This document shows, piece by piece, positions 1-6,337 of a stretch of DNA of 15,901 nucleotides; the stretch's first letter is position 1; the number at the start of each line of letters is the position of its first letter. The stretch lies in assembly GCA_019634245.1 (NCBI GenBank), contig JAHQVR010000226.1:1-15901 (forward strand), read 5' to 3'. Below the pieces are notes generated by a model, which was not told the origin of the DNA, ran no database searches, and saw only the letters and a program-made list of their open reading frames with translations. A program made the translations under genes and the position numbers. This DNA is from Gammaproteobacteria bacterium (GTDB lineage: Bacteria > Pseudomonadota > Gammaproteobacteria > Granulosicoccales > Granulosicoccaceae).

Positions 1-224
1 AAGAGTTGTTTTATTTAGACACCGCCAACTCCGATGTTTCCGAAGCATTAGTCGTGGTCAACGATAAACGATCACAGTGGTTGAAGCACAAATCTAAGTT
101 GTCGGGTTTAGAAAAGCTCGGTGACCAGTACGAAGCAGAACTCGAACAATTAGACACCCTCCGCGGTAATGAGGAGCTCGATGAATTGAGTGCGTCTCGA
201 TATATTGAGGCTCAGCATGGATAG
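1..224 (+). CDS. sctO: SctO-like T3SS stalk protein, C-terminal fragment
   Basis: This is the 3' end of a gene that starts before the window. The frame is open from base 3 and ends at TAG 222-224. The roughly 73 visible residues are charged and helical, rich in Glu, Lys, Leu and Gln, with no hydrophobic segment, as expected of the coiled-coil stalk protein SctO (YscO/FliJ-like). In the family, SctO sits between the ATPase SctN and the export gate and helps chaperone and substrate handling. The sequence alone is weakly diagnostic. The assignment rests mainly on position directly before sctP and the rest of the sctQRST series, which is the usual sctN-O-P-Q-R-S-T order. Its last 8 bases overlap the next gene's start at 217, suggesting translational coupling. 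Confidence 0.6.
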   Translation, partial: ELFYLDTANSDVSEALVVVNDKRSQWLKHKSKLSGLEKLGDQYEAELEQLDTLRGNEELDELSASRYIEAQHG

Positions 225-891
225 AAAAGTCCCACCACCGGATATACCACCACCGGCTATTGACACGCTAAAAACTAAAATTAAACAATCGGTTCATAAA
301 GTGGCGTTTGAAGATGCTTTGCAGCAGGCACATGCTCGACAACATATGTCGCAAGGCGATCGGGTTGATGCCGCCAGTATGCGGCAACAGCTGCATCTGG
401 AGCGTCATAGGCAACCATCATGGCTGTCCACAAAACAATCTGACATTCAATCGTCACACAATCAGAGCGCATTGAGAGTGGATCGACAAGCGCGACGAGC
501 TGATGAAGAAAAAGCGGGTGCTGAATCTTTTGGATCGACGCACACACAGTCACTTCCGATCTCGGGTGATAAGCACGCCGGGATGTCCAGCTCGAACCTG
601 AGTTTCAATAGAGCTGTAGAATTTTTTGAACTCGATGCGCTACTGCGACAGCTTCAGATGAGTAATTTGTCTGCAGAGGAAGCCGTGTCGATATCAGTAG
701 ACAATGGTCCTATGGGTATCGATAACATAACGCTTAAAGGGTCGCGGAACTCCGGGTATCAATTGCTCATCACATCAGATCAGCACCACTCGACACTGAA
801 TGAATACTCAGAAAACTTAGTCAATGGGTTGGAGTTTTATGGCCATCGAGTTAAGCAGGTGGCGGTGCGTACGGCAGGAGAGTCTGCGTGA
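217..891 (+). CDS. sctP: SctP-like T3SS needle-length / substrate-switch protein
   Basis: The product is about 224 aa. I chose ATG 217 over the upstream GTG at 190 because GAGG at 207-210 lies 6 bases before it. The N-terminal two thirds are low-complexity, polar and rich in Gln, His, Arg and Ser, with a proline repeat (VPPPDIPPPAI) at the start. A compact region follows from about residue 135 to the end, with alternating strands (GIDNITLKG, YQLLITSD, VKQVAVRT). This layout, a disordered ruler followed by a small globular C-terminal domain, is typical of the YscP/HrpP/FliK-like family, which sets needle length and switches export specificity by contacting SctU. Low sequence conservation is normal for the family, so position between sctO and sctQ carries much of the call. 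Its stop overlaps the next start by 4 bases (GTGA at 888-891). Confidence 0.6.
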   Translation: MDRKVPPPDIPPPAIDTLKTKIKQSVHKVAFEDALQQAHARQHMSQGDRVDAASMRQQLHLERHRQPSWLSTKQSDIQSSHNQSALRVDRQARRADEEKAGAESFGSTHTQSLPISGDKHAGMSSSNLSFNRAVEFFELDALLRQLQMSNLSAEEAVSISVDNGPMGIDNITLKGSRNSGYQLLITSDQHHSTLNEYSENLVNGLEFYGHRVKQVAVRTAGESA

Positions 892-1988
892 ACCAAGTTC
901 ACGAACCCCTACGCCCCTCCCAACAAGCTCAAGGCGTTGATTGGCCGAAGCCGTACCTACAGTCGCTGGATACCGCCCATGCCGCTGTTTTTTTAATTGA
1001 TCGGCATAACGGCCACATTGAGTTCGTCAGTCAAAAAGCGAAAGAGCTGTTGCCACAATTACGTGTCGGCGAGTCCGTGCAACGCTGTACGTCGGAAATG
1101 AAGGCCTTGTTAAAGCTCATTGAGCAGGCCTTACAGTCTGAAGATTTTAACGAATCGTTTAATGGTGGTGAGGGTGATTTGCGCTATTGCGTCCACATTG
1201 ACGATGGACACTTGGCTGCGGTGAGTGTGGTGCGCGATAACGCTGAGCCCGGTTTGTTTGAATATATGGAAGCGCGAGACAATTTGTTTTCGACATCGCG
1301 CACGATTTCAGTCAGTGAAATGGCGACTACGCTGGCACATGAACTAAATACACCGATTGCAACGATTAAAAACTTGTTGCGTGGAATTCAGGGCCGCATA
1401 ACTAAACCCGATGTAAATTTAACTGAGATTGATGCGGCACTGTCGCGCGCACTGGATCAAACCACTTTTACCCAGAATGTAATCAGTCGAATACGTGAGT
1501 TTACGCAGTCTCGAAGACCGAAACAGCTCAGGATAGATCTCATTCAACAGGTTCGCGAATCCGTCAAACTGCTGGATTGGTTGTTACTCGCCAATCGATG
1601 TCAGTTGGCGTTGAATCTGCCGGATTCTGAAAAGTTTATTCAGGGCGATGCCACGATGTTGCAGCAGGTTTTGATAAATATCATACGCAATGCTGTGGAT
1701 GCTATGCAGGGGCAGAGCGTGGAGCGACGCTTGGTCACGATCAATTTTGAGGACAAAGGCAGTAAATATTTGTTGTCGATTGTCGATTCGGGCCATGGAT
1801 TGGCCGAAGGGGAAGATAATTTATTTATCCCGTTCGTTACTACAAAAACAACCGGAATGGGAGTCGGTCTTAATATTTGCCGCTCGTTTGTCGAATTGCA
1901 TCAAGGTCGATTATGGCTGTCACCGAATGATGATGAAGGCTGTACCTGTTGTATTGAACTACCAGTTGAAGGGAGTTTGCAAGCATGA
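888..1988 (+). CDS. soluble PAS-type sensor histidine kinase embedded in the T3SS operon
   Basis: The product is 366 aa from a GTG start with AGGAG at 876-880, 7 bases upstream. No membrane segment or signal peptide is visible, so it should sense a cytoplasmic cue. Residues about 25-115 look like a PAS fold (VFLIDRHNGHIEFVS). The HisKA H-box is LAHELNTPIATI with the phospho-acceptor His151. The ATPase domain has an N-box (INIIRNAVDAM, Asn268), a G1 box (IVDSGHG, about 298-304), an F-box (FIPFVTTK) and a G2 box (GMGVGL, 323-328). All catalytic motifs look intact. It overlaps sctP by 4 bases and the response regulator by 4 bases (ATGA), so the pair is co-translated with the secretion genes. A functional parallel is HrpX/HrpY of Erwinia and Pantoea, a cytoplasmic PAS kinase with a LuxR-type regulator that controls a T3SS. 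Orthology is not claimed. Confidence 0.9.
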   Translation: MNQVHEPLRPSQQAQGVDWPKPYLQSLDTAHAAVFLIDRHNGHIEFVSQKAKELLPQLRVGESVQRCTSEMKALLKLIEQALQSEDFNESFNGGEGDLRYCVHIDDGHLAAVSVVRDNAEPGLFEYMEARDNLFSTSRTISVSEMATTLAHELNTPIATIKNLLRGIQGRITKPDVNLTEIDAALSRALDQTTFTQNVISRIREFTQSRRPKQLRIDLIQQVRESVKLLDWLLLANRCQLALNLPDSEKFIQGDATMLQQVLINIIRNAVDAMQGQSVERRLVTINFEDKGSKYLLSIVDSGHGLAEGEDNLFIPFVTTKTTGMGVGLNICRSFVELHQGRLWLSPNDDEGCTCCIELPVEGSLQA

Positions 1989-2614
1989 CGAAAAAACAGG
2001 TGTTTATTCTTGATGACAGTGATGACTTCAGACAATCCACACAATGGATGTTGGAAGGAATGGGGTATCAAGTTCATGAGTTTGACAATCCAGAACACGC
2101 TATGACGAATATGGCGGCATCTGATCCAGCGGCTGCGTCGGCTTTGTTGTTAGATATTCGTATGCCAATTATGAGTGGGCTAGAAGTGCATGATCTGATG
2201 ATCGAGCGTGGCATAGGTGTTCCAGTTATCTACATGACTGCGCATGGAGATGTACCCCTGGCGGTCACAGCCATGTCGAAAGGTGCCCTCACTTTTTTAG
2301 AGAAACCCCTAGATGAACACGCACTCACTGCTGCGTTGGAGCTGGCGCATTCGTCCAGCGTTCAGCGACGTAGGAATTTAACCAGTTCGCGCTCTGAATA
2401 TTTAAAAATTAAAGAACGCCTGGCCCTGCTGACCGCTCGGGAAGAACAGGTTGTTGAGGGTATGTTACGCGATGAAACTAACAAGGAAATTGCGGAGTCA
2501 TTGAATATCAGTGTGAAAACGGTGGAATTGTATCGTTCACGGGTTATGACGAAGCTAGAAGCAAAGAACGCTGCGCATCTTGTGCGCATGGTGGTGGTGT
2601 GTGAAACAGCCTGA
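1985..2614 (+). CDS. FixJ/NarL-type response regulator embedded in the T3SS operon
   Basis: The product is 209 aa. An N-terminal receiver domain (about 4-120) shows the acidic pocket (ILDDSDD), phospho-acceptor Asp57 in LLLDIRMP, the switch threonine in VIYMTAHGD and the conserved lysine in FLEKPLDE. A C-terminal LuxR/GerE helix-turn-helix spans about 145-205 (LTAREEQVV, then NKEIAESLNISVKTVELYRS). The receiver sequence is FixJ-like. It should be phosphorylated by the kinase just upstream, whose stop overlaps this start by 4 bases, and should act as a transcription factor. Likely targets are T3SS promoters, inferred from location only. The sctQ start lies inside its last codons. Confidence 0.92.
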   Translation: MTKKQVFILDDSDDFRQSTQWMLEGMGYQVHEFDNPEHAMTNMAASDPAAASALLLDIRMPIMSGLEVHDLMIERGIGVPVIYMTAHGDVPLAVTAMSKGALTFLEKPLDEHALTAALELAHSSSVQRRRNLTSSRSEYLKIKERLALLTAREEQVVEGMLRDETNKEIAESLNISVKTVELYRSRVMTKLEAKNAAHLVRMVVVCETA

Positions 2615-3431
2615 TAATACCGTGACGGGAGAGGTGACACTGGCGTCGCCACAGCGCTATTTTTCAGCTGAGCATATTATCCTGGGTATCGAAGCTGATT
2701 GGTGTACAACTGACGACGCGCCATCGAACCTAACAACACCTTGGCGGGATGCGATATTACTGGAAGAACAAGCACCGCTATTGACGTGTTTGTCGCAATG
2801 GTTTGGCCAAGAGTTTGATTGGCAGCCACTGGAGAACGACTTATCACCTAACTCACCTGATGCTACTTTGCAGAGTAAGGCAGGGCCAAAAAGAAAATTA
2901 GAGCTAACACTTACTGAGGGTGGGGTTGAGCGTTTACCTGAGTTTCCGGCTGAGTTTCAAGAGTTTATTGAGTTGAGTCTTCATCACCGAACCTGCCAAT
3001 TGGTTTTGGATCGTTTGGCCTTAAATATTGAAGACCAATCCAGGGTGGGGCCAGGCGCATTGGTGTTGTTGCCAAAATCCTTTCAGCCTAACTGGATGGT
3101 GGAGTTGGCAGCGGTTGAGTCACTAAACACAGTGGTTGCAACGGCTATGCTGAATGCCAATCAAGCTCAGTTGCAGCCAATGGAATTTTATAGTGAGCTG
3201 CGCCAGGCTGAATCCGATAGTGATCCCTATAGCGTTGTGTTGCTGGAATCCTTGGTGGTTCACAAAGACCAGTGGTCTTTAGACCAATCATTGTCTTTGA
3301 CATCAACGTCTACATTGGTCGGCCTTTCTGTGCAATTCCGTCACCCAAAAAGCCAAACGCTTCTAGCCGGAACTCTGTGCAACGTCGGTAGTGGGATGGC
3401 AGTGCTCATCGATAATGCCGAGCTTGGTTAA
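2601..3431 (+). CDS. sctQ: SctQ-like T3SS cytoplasmic ring (C-ring) protein
   Basis: The product is about 276 aa if GTG 2601 is used. The frame stays open to a TTG at 2580, and GTG codons at 2622 and 2634 are alternatives, so the start is uncertain. A purine-rich stretch at 2627-2633 is too close to 2634 to decide it. Residues about 110-180 resemble a first SpoA-like domain (LVLDRLALNI, VGPGALVLLPKSF). The C-terminal 70 residues resemble a second SpoA/FliMN-C domain (SVVLLESLVVHK, TLLAGTLCNVGSGMAVLIDN). SctQ forms the sorting platform below the export gate that recruits chaperone-substrate complexes. The sequence is divergent and slightly short for the family. Position immediately before sctR supports the call. 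Many SctQ genes also make a separate C-terminal product from an internal start; I see no clear internal ribosome site here. Confidence 0.75.
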   Translation: MKQPDNTVTGEVTLASPQRYFSAEHIILGIEADWCTTDDAPSNLTTPWRDAILLEEQAPLLTCLSQWFGQEFDWQPLENDLSPNSPDATLQSKAGPKRKLELTLTEGGVERLPEFPAEFQEFIELSLHHRTCQLVLDRLALNIEDQSRVGPGALVLLPKSFQPNWMVELAAVESLNTVVATAMLNANQAQLQPMEFYSELRQAESDSDPYSVVLLESLVVHKDQWSLDQSLSLTSTSTLVGLSVQFRHPKSQTLLAGTLCNVGSGMAVLIDNAELG

Positions 3432-3446
3432 CGCTGTAGATTAATT

Positions 3447-4100
3447 ATGGACCTAACCGAGTTTTCCCCATCATCGGCCCTTCTTACCGTAATTTTTCTG
3501 GCTCTTGCACCGTTTGTCGCTGTGATGGTGACGTCGTTTACCAAAATTGTGGTGGTCTTAAGCCTGTTGCGCAACGCTTTGGGGGTACAGCAAATCCCAC
3601 CAAATCTGGTGCTAAACGGATTGGCCATCATACTCACTGTATACGTGATGTATCCCGTCGGTCAGCAAATGGCTGAGAACCTGGAAGGTCAGGAGAACAT
3701 TACTGAAAGTACTGAAACGATGATGTTAGCGGCGGATGCTTCAAAAGAACCGTTGAGAGAGTTTTTAATTAAACATTCGAAACAACGGGAGCGCGAGTTC
3801 TTTTTAAATACCGTCAAACGGATGGTTTCCGAAGATCAAGTCGAGGAGTTGTCTGATCGGGATTTCATAGTGATTGTTCCAGCCTTTACAGTCAGTGAGC
3901 TAACCACTGCATTTCAAATAGGCTTTTTGATCTTTCTACCATTTATTGTTATCGATCTGGTGATCGCCAACATACTCATGGCCATGGGTATGATGATGCT
4001 CTCACCGACGGTCGTATCGCTGCCTTTTAAGCTCTTACTTTTCGTGCTGATCGAAGGCTGGGCGAAACTCGCTCATGGCTTGGTGTTGTCTTATCTATGA
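3447..4100 (+). CDS. sctR: SctR, T3SS export-gate membrane protein
   Basis: The product is 217 aa and matches the SctR/YscR/FliP family well in length and motifs. It has an N-terminal hydrophobic segment (LLTVIFLALAPFVAVMV), the signature TSFTKIVVVLSLLRNALG followed by QQIPPNLVLNGLAIIL, a polar central domain, and two C-terminal membrane helices including FLIFLPFIVIDLVIANIL and PFKLLLFVLIEGW. SctR forms the five-subunit core of the SctRST export gate in the inner membrane, the entry pore for secreted proteins. It begins 15 bases after sctQ with no strong ribosome site, so coupling to sctQ translation is likely. This is the most secure T3SS call in the window, and the neighbouring genes separate it from flagellar fliP. 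Confidence 0.96.
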   Translation: MDLTEFSPSSALLTVIFLALAPFVAVMVTSFTKIVVVLSLLRNALGVQQIPPNLVLNGLAIILTVYVMYPVGQQMAENLEGQENITESTETMMLAADASKEPLREFLIKHSKQREREFFLNTVKRMVSEDQVEELSDRDFIVIVPAFTVSELTTAFQIGFLIFLPFIVIDLVIANILMAMGMMMLSPTVVSLPFKLLLFVLIEGWAKLAHGLVLSYL

Positions 4101-4116
4101 TTAGAGAGCATCTGAC

Positions 4117-4389
4117 ATGTTAGGCAGTGATGTACTACAGATCACTCAAGAAGCTCTATGGATGATTCTTCTGCTCGCCGGTCCGCCAGTGGTGGTCGCT
4201 GCGATCGTAGGAATTCTAATTGCGTTTTTTCAGGCGGCCACACAACTGCAGGAGCAAACTTTTCAGTATGCAGCCAAGTTTTTTGCCATAGCACTAACCT
4301 TGTTCATTATGTCCGGTTTGATGGGCAGAACACTGTTTCGCTTTGCCGATCGCCTCTTTACTGAATTTCCGGTAATGGTCGGCGGATAG
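4117..4389 (+). CDS. sctS: SctS, T3SS export-gate small membrane protein
   Basis: The product is 90 aa, typical for SctS/YscS/FliQ. Two hydrophobic helices form a hairpin (ALWMILLLAGPPVVVAAIVG and KFFAIALTLFIMSGLM), separated by the conserved loop IAFFQAATQLQEQTF, with a Gln-rich motif characteristic of the family. Several copies of SctS wrap around SctR and SctT in the export gate and probably close the pore. It starts 16 bases after sctR. AGAGAG at 4103-4108 is a plausible ribosome site. Confidence 0.96.
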   Translation: MLGSDVLQITQEALWMILLLAGPPVVVAAIVGILIAFFQAATQLQEQTFQYAAKFFAIALTLFIMSGLMGRTLFRFADRLFTEFPVMVGG

Positions 4390-4401
4390 TTAACTCAATT
4401 C

Positions 4402-5196
4402 ATGAACGCCGACTTATTTGCCTGGCTTGGAGAGAATGTGTTGGTTATCTCTCTGTCAGCGCTTCGTGTATCGGCGGCCTTTGTGGTACTACCGCTATTC
4501 ACACGCGAAGGAATACCCGCCTTGGTGCGGAACGCGATGTTCGTCTCTCTGGCGTTGATCAGCATATTAATCCAACCCAGTGCTGATTTTGAAAGTTTTG
4601 ATACCGCTACCTGGTTAAATCTGTTTGCTAAAGAGGCCTTTATTGGGGTTGTTATCGGTTTGTTTCTTGGTTTGTTTTTGTGGGCCTTTGAAGCAGCTGG
4701 TGTGGTTATAGATATGCAAATCGGGGCATCGTTTGCGCTGTATTTCGATCCCATCGTCGGAAACGAGGTGACGCTTTTTGGTTCCTTTTTAAGTCGCTGG
4801 GCGAACTATCTGTTTTTAGCAGCAGGTGGTCTGTTGTTGTTAGCAGGAGCATTGATCGAGAGTTTTGCGATCTGGCCGCTGGTAGAGCCGGTCACGAGTT
4901 TAAGAATGTTGTCGTTAAACTTGTTTGAATCGGAATTTTCTCGATTCATGCATCTGACGTTGAGAATAGCGGGCCCGATCATGGTGGTCGTGTTCGTCAT
5001 CGATATGTCAATGGGTTTGATTAATCGGTACGCTCAACAATTCAACGTGTTCTTTTTGTCCATGTCGATGAAAGCGCTCGCTGCGGTACTCATGCTGATA
5101 GTGCTACTGCCTTTTTTGGTCAATGTGTTAATCAGTGAAATCGACACCCGCACCCGGTCGGTACAGCCCTACTTGGAAAGTATATTACTGAAGTAG
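4402..5196 (+). CDS. sctT: SctT, T3SS export-gate membrane protein
   Basis: The product is 264 aa, normal for SctT/YscT/FliR. It is very hydrophobic, with about six membrane segments: ISLSALRVSAAFVVLPLF near the start, EAFIGVVIGLFLGLFLWAF in the middle, ANYLFLAAGGLLLLAGALI, and IAGPIMVVVFVIDMSMGL followed by the family motif INRYAQQFNVFFLSM. SctT completes the SctR5-S4-T1 export gate. It starts 12 bases after sctS with no clear ribosome site. sctU, the autocleaving switch protein normally next in line, does not follow. A convergent gene begins 4 bases beyond the stop, so sctT is the last secretion gene on this side. Confidence 0.95.
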   Translation: MNADLFAWLGENVLVISLSALRVSAAFVVLPLFTREGIPALVRNAMFVSLALISILIQPSADFESFDTATWLNLFAKEAFIGVVIGLFLGLFLWAFEAAGVVIDMQIGASFALYFDPIVGNEVTLFGSFLSRWANYLFLAAGGLLLLAGALIESFAIWPLVEPVTSLRMLSLNLFESEFSRFMHLTLRIAGPIMVVVFVIDMSMGLINRYAQQFNVFFLSMSMKALAAVLMLIVLLPFLVNVLISEIDTRTRSVQPYLESILLK

Positions 5197-5200
5197 CGCA

Positions 5201-5863
5201 CTATAGAAATGGATTGTTAGTGTCTTGCGATAGCTGCTGTAGTAAACCGTCGGACTGTAGTGCGGTGAGGAACGCATCAATAGCATCATTGTTGCTGTCG
5301 CTGTGCACCCACAGGTCGGTAAAGTCTCGAAGCGCAGTGCGGGTTTGATTGGATAGGGTTCCGGACATCGGATCATCCGCATCACTGATAAGCTTTCGAG
5401 CGTACAGCTGTTTGGCTTGGTCGTCGGTCGCTACCAATTCCATCAAATGGGTCAAGATGCTAGTGAACTGCTGCAACGTCAGAGGTGAGCTTGCGTTGCC
5501 CTGTGAGTACCAGGCACAAACATACTCAATGGGCCCCAGAATTCGGGTTTGGCCAAAGGAGCTGTCGCCGGTGAGGGTGGATGAGCCCCAAGCCGACAGT
5601 TTTCCAGATGGCAATCGACCCGAGCGCAGGCAACTGACCAGAGTGGATGCAATGATTTGCTTGGATTCGAGATCTGCAAATTCATTGATAGCCTGCAAAA
5701 TCTGTAGAAAAGCGGGGTAGAGCTGATTACCCAATTGCTCGCAGACGGTTTCCAAAAGCTGAATGCGCGCTTCAGCCTGCGGTAGCTCAACCAGGCCGTG
5801 GACTAACTGAGTGGCCGCAGAATGCCAGTCTGGCTCTGAATGCAGGTTAAACGGTGTTGTCAT
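5201..5863 (-). CDS. conserved-looking hypothetical protein, 220 aa, next to the T3SS operon
   Basis: I do not recognise this protein. It is predicted soluble and mostly helical, with no signal peptide, membrane segment or Cys/His metal cluster. Helical stretches run about 12-75 (LVHGLVELPQAEARIQLLET, YPAFLQILQAINEFADL). A Gly/Ser-rich turn region lies at about 80-110, and more helices follow (LQQFTSILTHLMELVATDDQ). The gene converges on sctT with only a 4-base gap, and the small gene at 5966-6202 lies upstream on the same strand, so the two may be co-transcribed. The ATG at 5863 has only a weak purine stretch before it. The location hints at a T3SS accessory role such as a chaperone, regulator or secreted protein, but the sequence alone does not show this. 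An all-helical acidic protein of this size would fit several of these roles. Confidence 0.7.
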   Translation of the reverse strand: MTTPFNLHSEPDWHSAATQLVHGLVELPQAEARIQLLETVCEQLGNQLYPAFLQILQAINEFADLESKQIIASTLVSCLRSGRLPSGKLSAWGSSTLTGDSSFGQTRILGPIEYVCAWYSQGNASSPLTLQQFTSILTHLMELVATDDQAKQLYARKLISDADDPMSGTLSNQTRTALRDFTDLWVHSDSNNDAIDAFLTALQSDGLLQQLSQDTNNPFL

Positions 5864-5965
5864 ACGGACCCGTTAGTGTTCAATGACAGAGAATTTGTCT
5901 GTTGACGCGTTTAAAAGCCGATGGCGGTGCGTATAAAACAGTGAAGCAATGACGGGTGGTAGGAG

Positions 5966-6202
5966 TCAAGACCCGATGTGTTTTAGAACATTATTAGCAA
6001 TGGTTTGAACATCCCGGGCCTGATCGTGGCTGGAGAGTGCCTGAATCGGTGTGCGATTTGTCACGGTATCCGACGAAAACCACGGGTACGGTGAATGATT
6101 CCCCAACCCGTCAGCGCGGTGAGTCTGAGATTCAGACAGCCCCTGGATGGCCGTCTGGGACGCATCGATTGGCAGGTTTGCGGGTGGAATGGTGTTGGAC
6201 AC
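5966..6202 (-). CDS. small hypothetical protein, about 78 aa
   Basis: The reading frame is open from an ATG at 6256, but I place the start at GTG 6202 because AAGAGGAG lies 5 bases upstream of it. The 6256 ATG lacks a good ribosome site and falls inside a putative divergent promoter. The product is polar and Ser/Thr/Gln/Asn-rich with an extended, probably disordered first two thirds (SNTIPPANLPIDASQTAI), ending in a short amphipathic helix (QARDVQTIANNVLKHIGS). The disordered N-terminus and helical end are loosely reminiscent of small secreted T3SS components such as needle, rod or effector leaders, but no family motif supports that. It may form an operon with the 220-aa gene 102 bases downstream. 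Function unknown. Confidence 0.45.
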   Translation of the reverse strand: MSNTIPPANLPIDASQTAIQGLSESQTHRADGLGNHSPYPWFSSDTVTNRTPIQALSSHDQARDVQTIANNVLKHIGS

Positions 6203-6207
6203 AAAGA

Positions 6208-6215
6208 CTCCTCTT
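6208..6215 (-). promoter_or_regulatory. ribosome binding site that sets the GTG start at 6202
   Basis: The - strand reads AAGAGGAG, then 5 bases, then GTG. This strong Shine-Dalgarno match is the main reason for preferring GTG 6202 over the ATG at 6256 in the same frame. Confidence 0.5.
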
Positions 6216-6244
6216 GACCAGTCGTCATAATAGCGTGCGGGCCA

Positions 6245-6273
6245 TTGCTCGACCATAGGGAAAACCCTAGAAT
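6245..6273 (+). promoter_or_regulatory. candidate sigma70-type promoter with a dyad in its spacer, for the lipoprotein gene
   Basis: TTGCTC at 6245-6250 and TAGAAT at 6268-6273 are separated by 17 bases, which fits a -35/-10 pair. The -10 matches 5 of 6 consensus bases and the -35 matches 3 of 6. The start of transcription would lie about 55-60 bases before the lipoprotein ATG at 6338. The spacer contains TAGGGAAAACCCTA (6256-6269), an imperfect inverted repeat with 5-base arms that could bind a repressor or activator. Read by eye only. Confidence 0.35.
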
Positions 6274-6337
6274 TTGGGTCTGTGGTGCGAAACGTCCGTG
6301 TTTTGTTACTTATAGAGAAAACCTAAGGAATTTCGAC

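Noticed and set aside
229..256. CCACCACCGG-type direct repeat
   Set aside because: It simply encodes the proline repeat of SctP and is not an independent DNA element.
1690..2013. 107-aa open frame on the + strand overlapping the histidine kinase
   Set aside because: Out-of-frame shadow of the ATPase domain, without domain features.
3447..5196. Flagellar fliP-fliQ-fliR instead of sctR-S-T
   Set aside because: Neighbouring sctO-, sctP- and sctQ-like genes, the lack of flhB and the lack of any flagellar gene favour a non-flagellar T3SS.
5349..5720. 123-aa open frame on the + strand
   Set aside because: Lies entirely inside the 220-aa - strand gene with no ribosome site, and its sequence looks like an antisense shadow.
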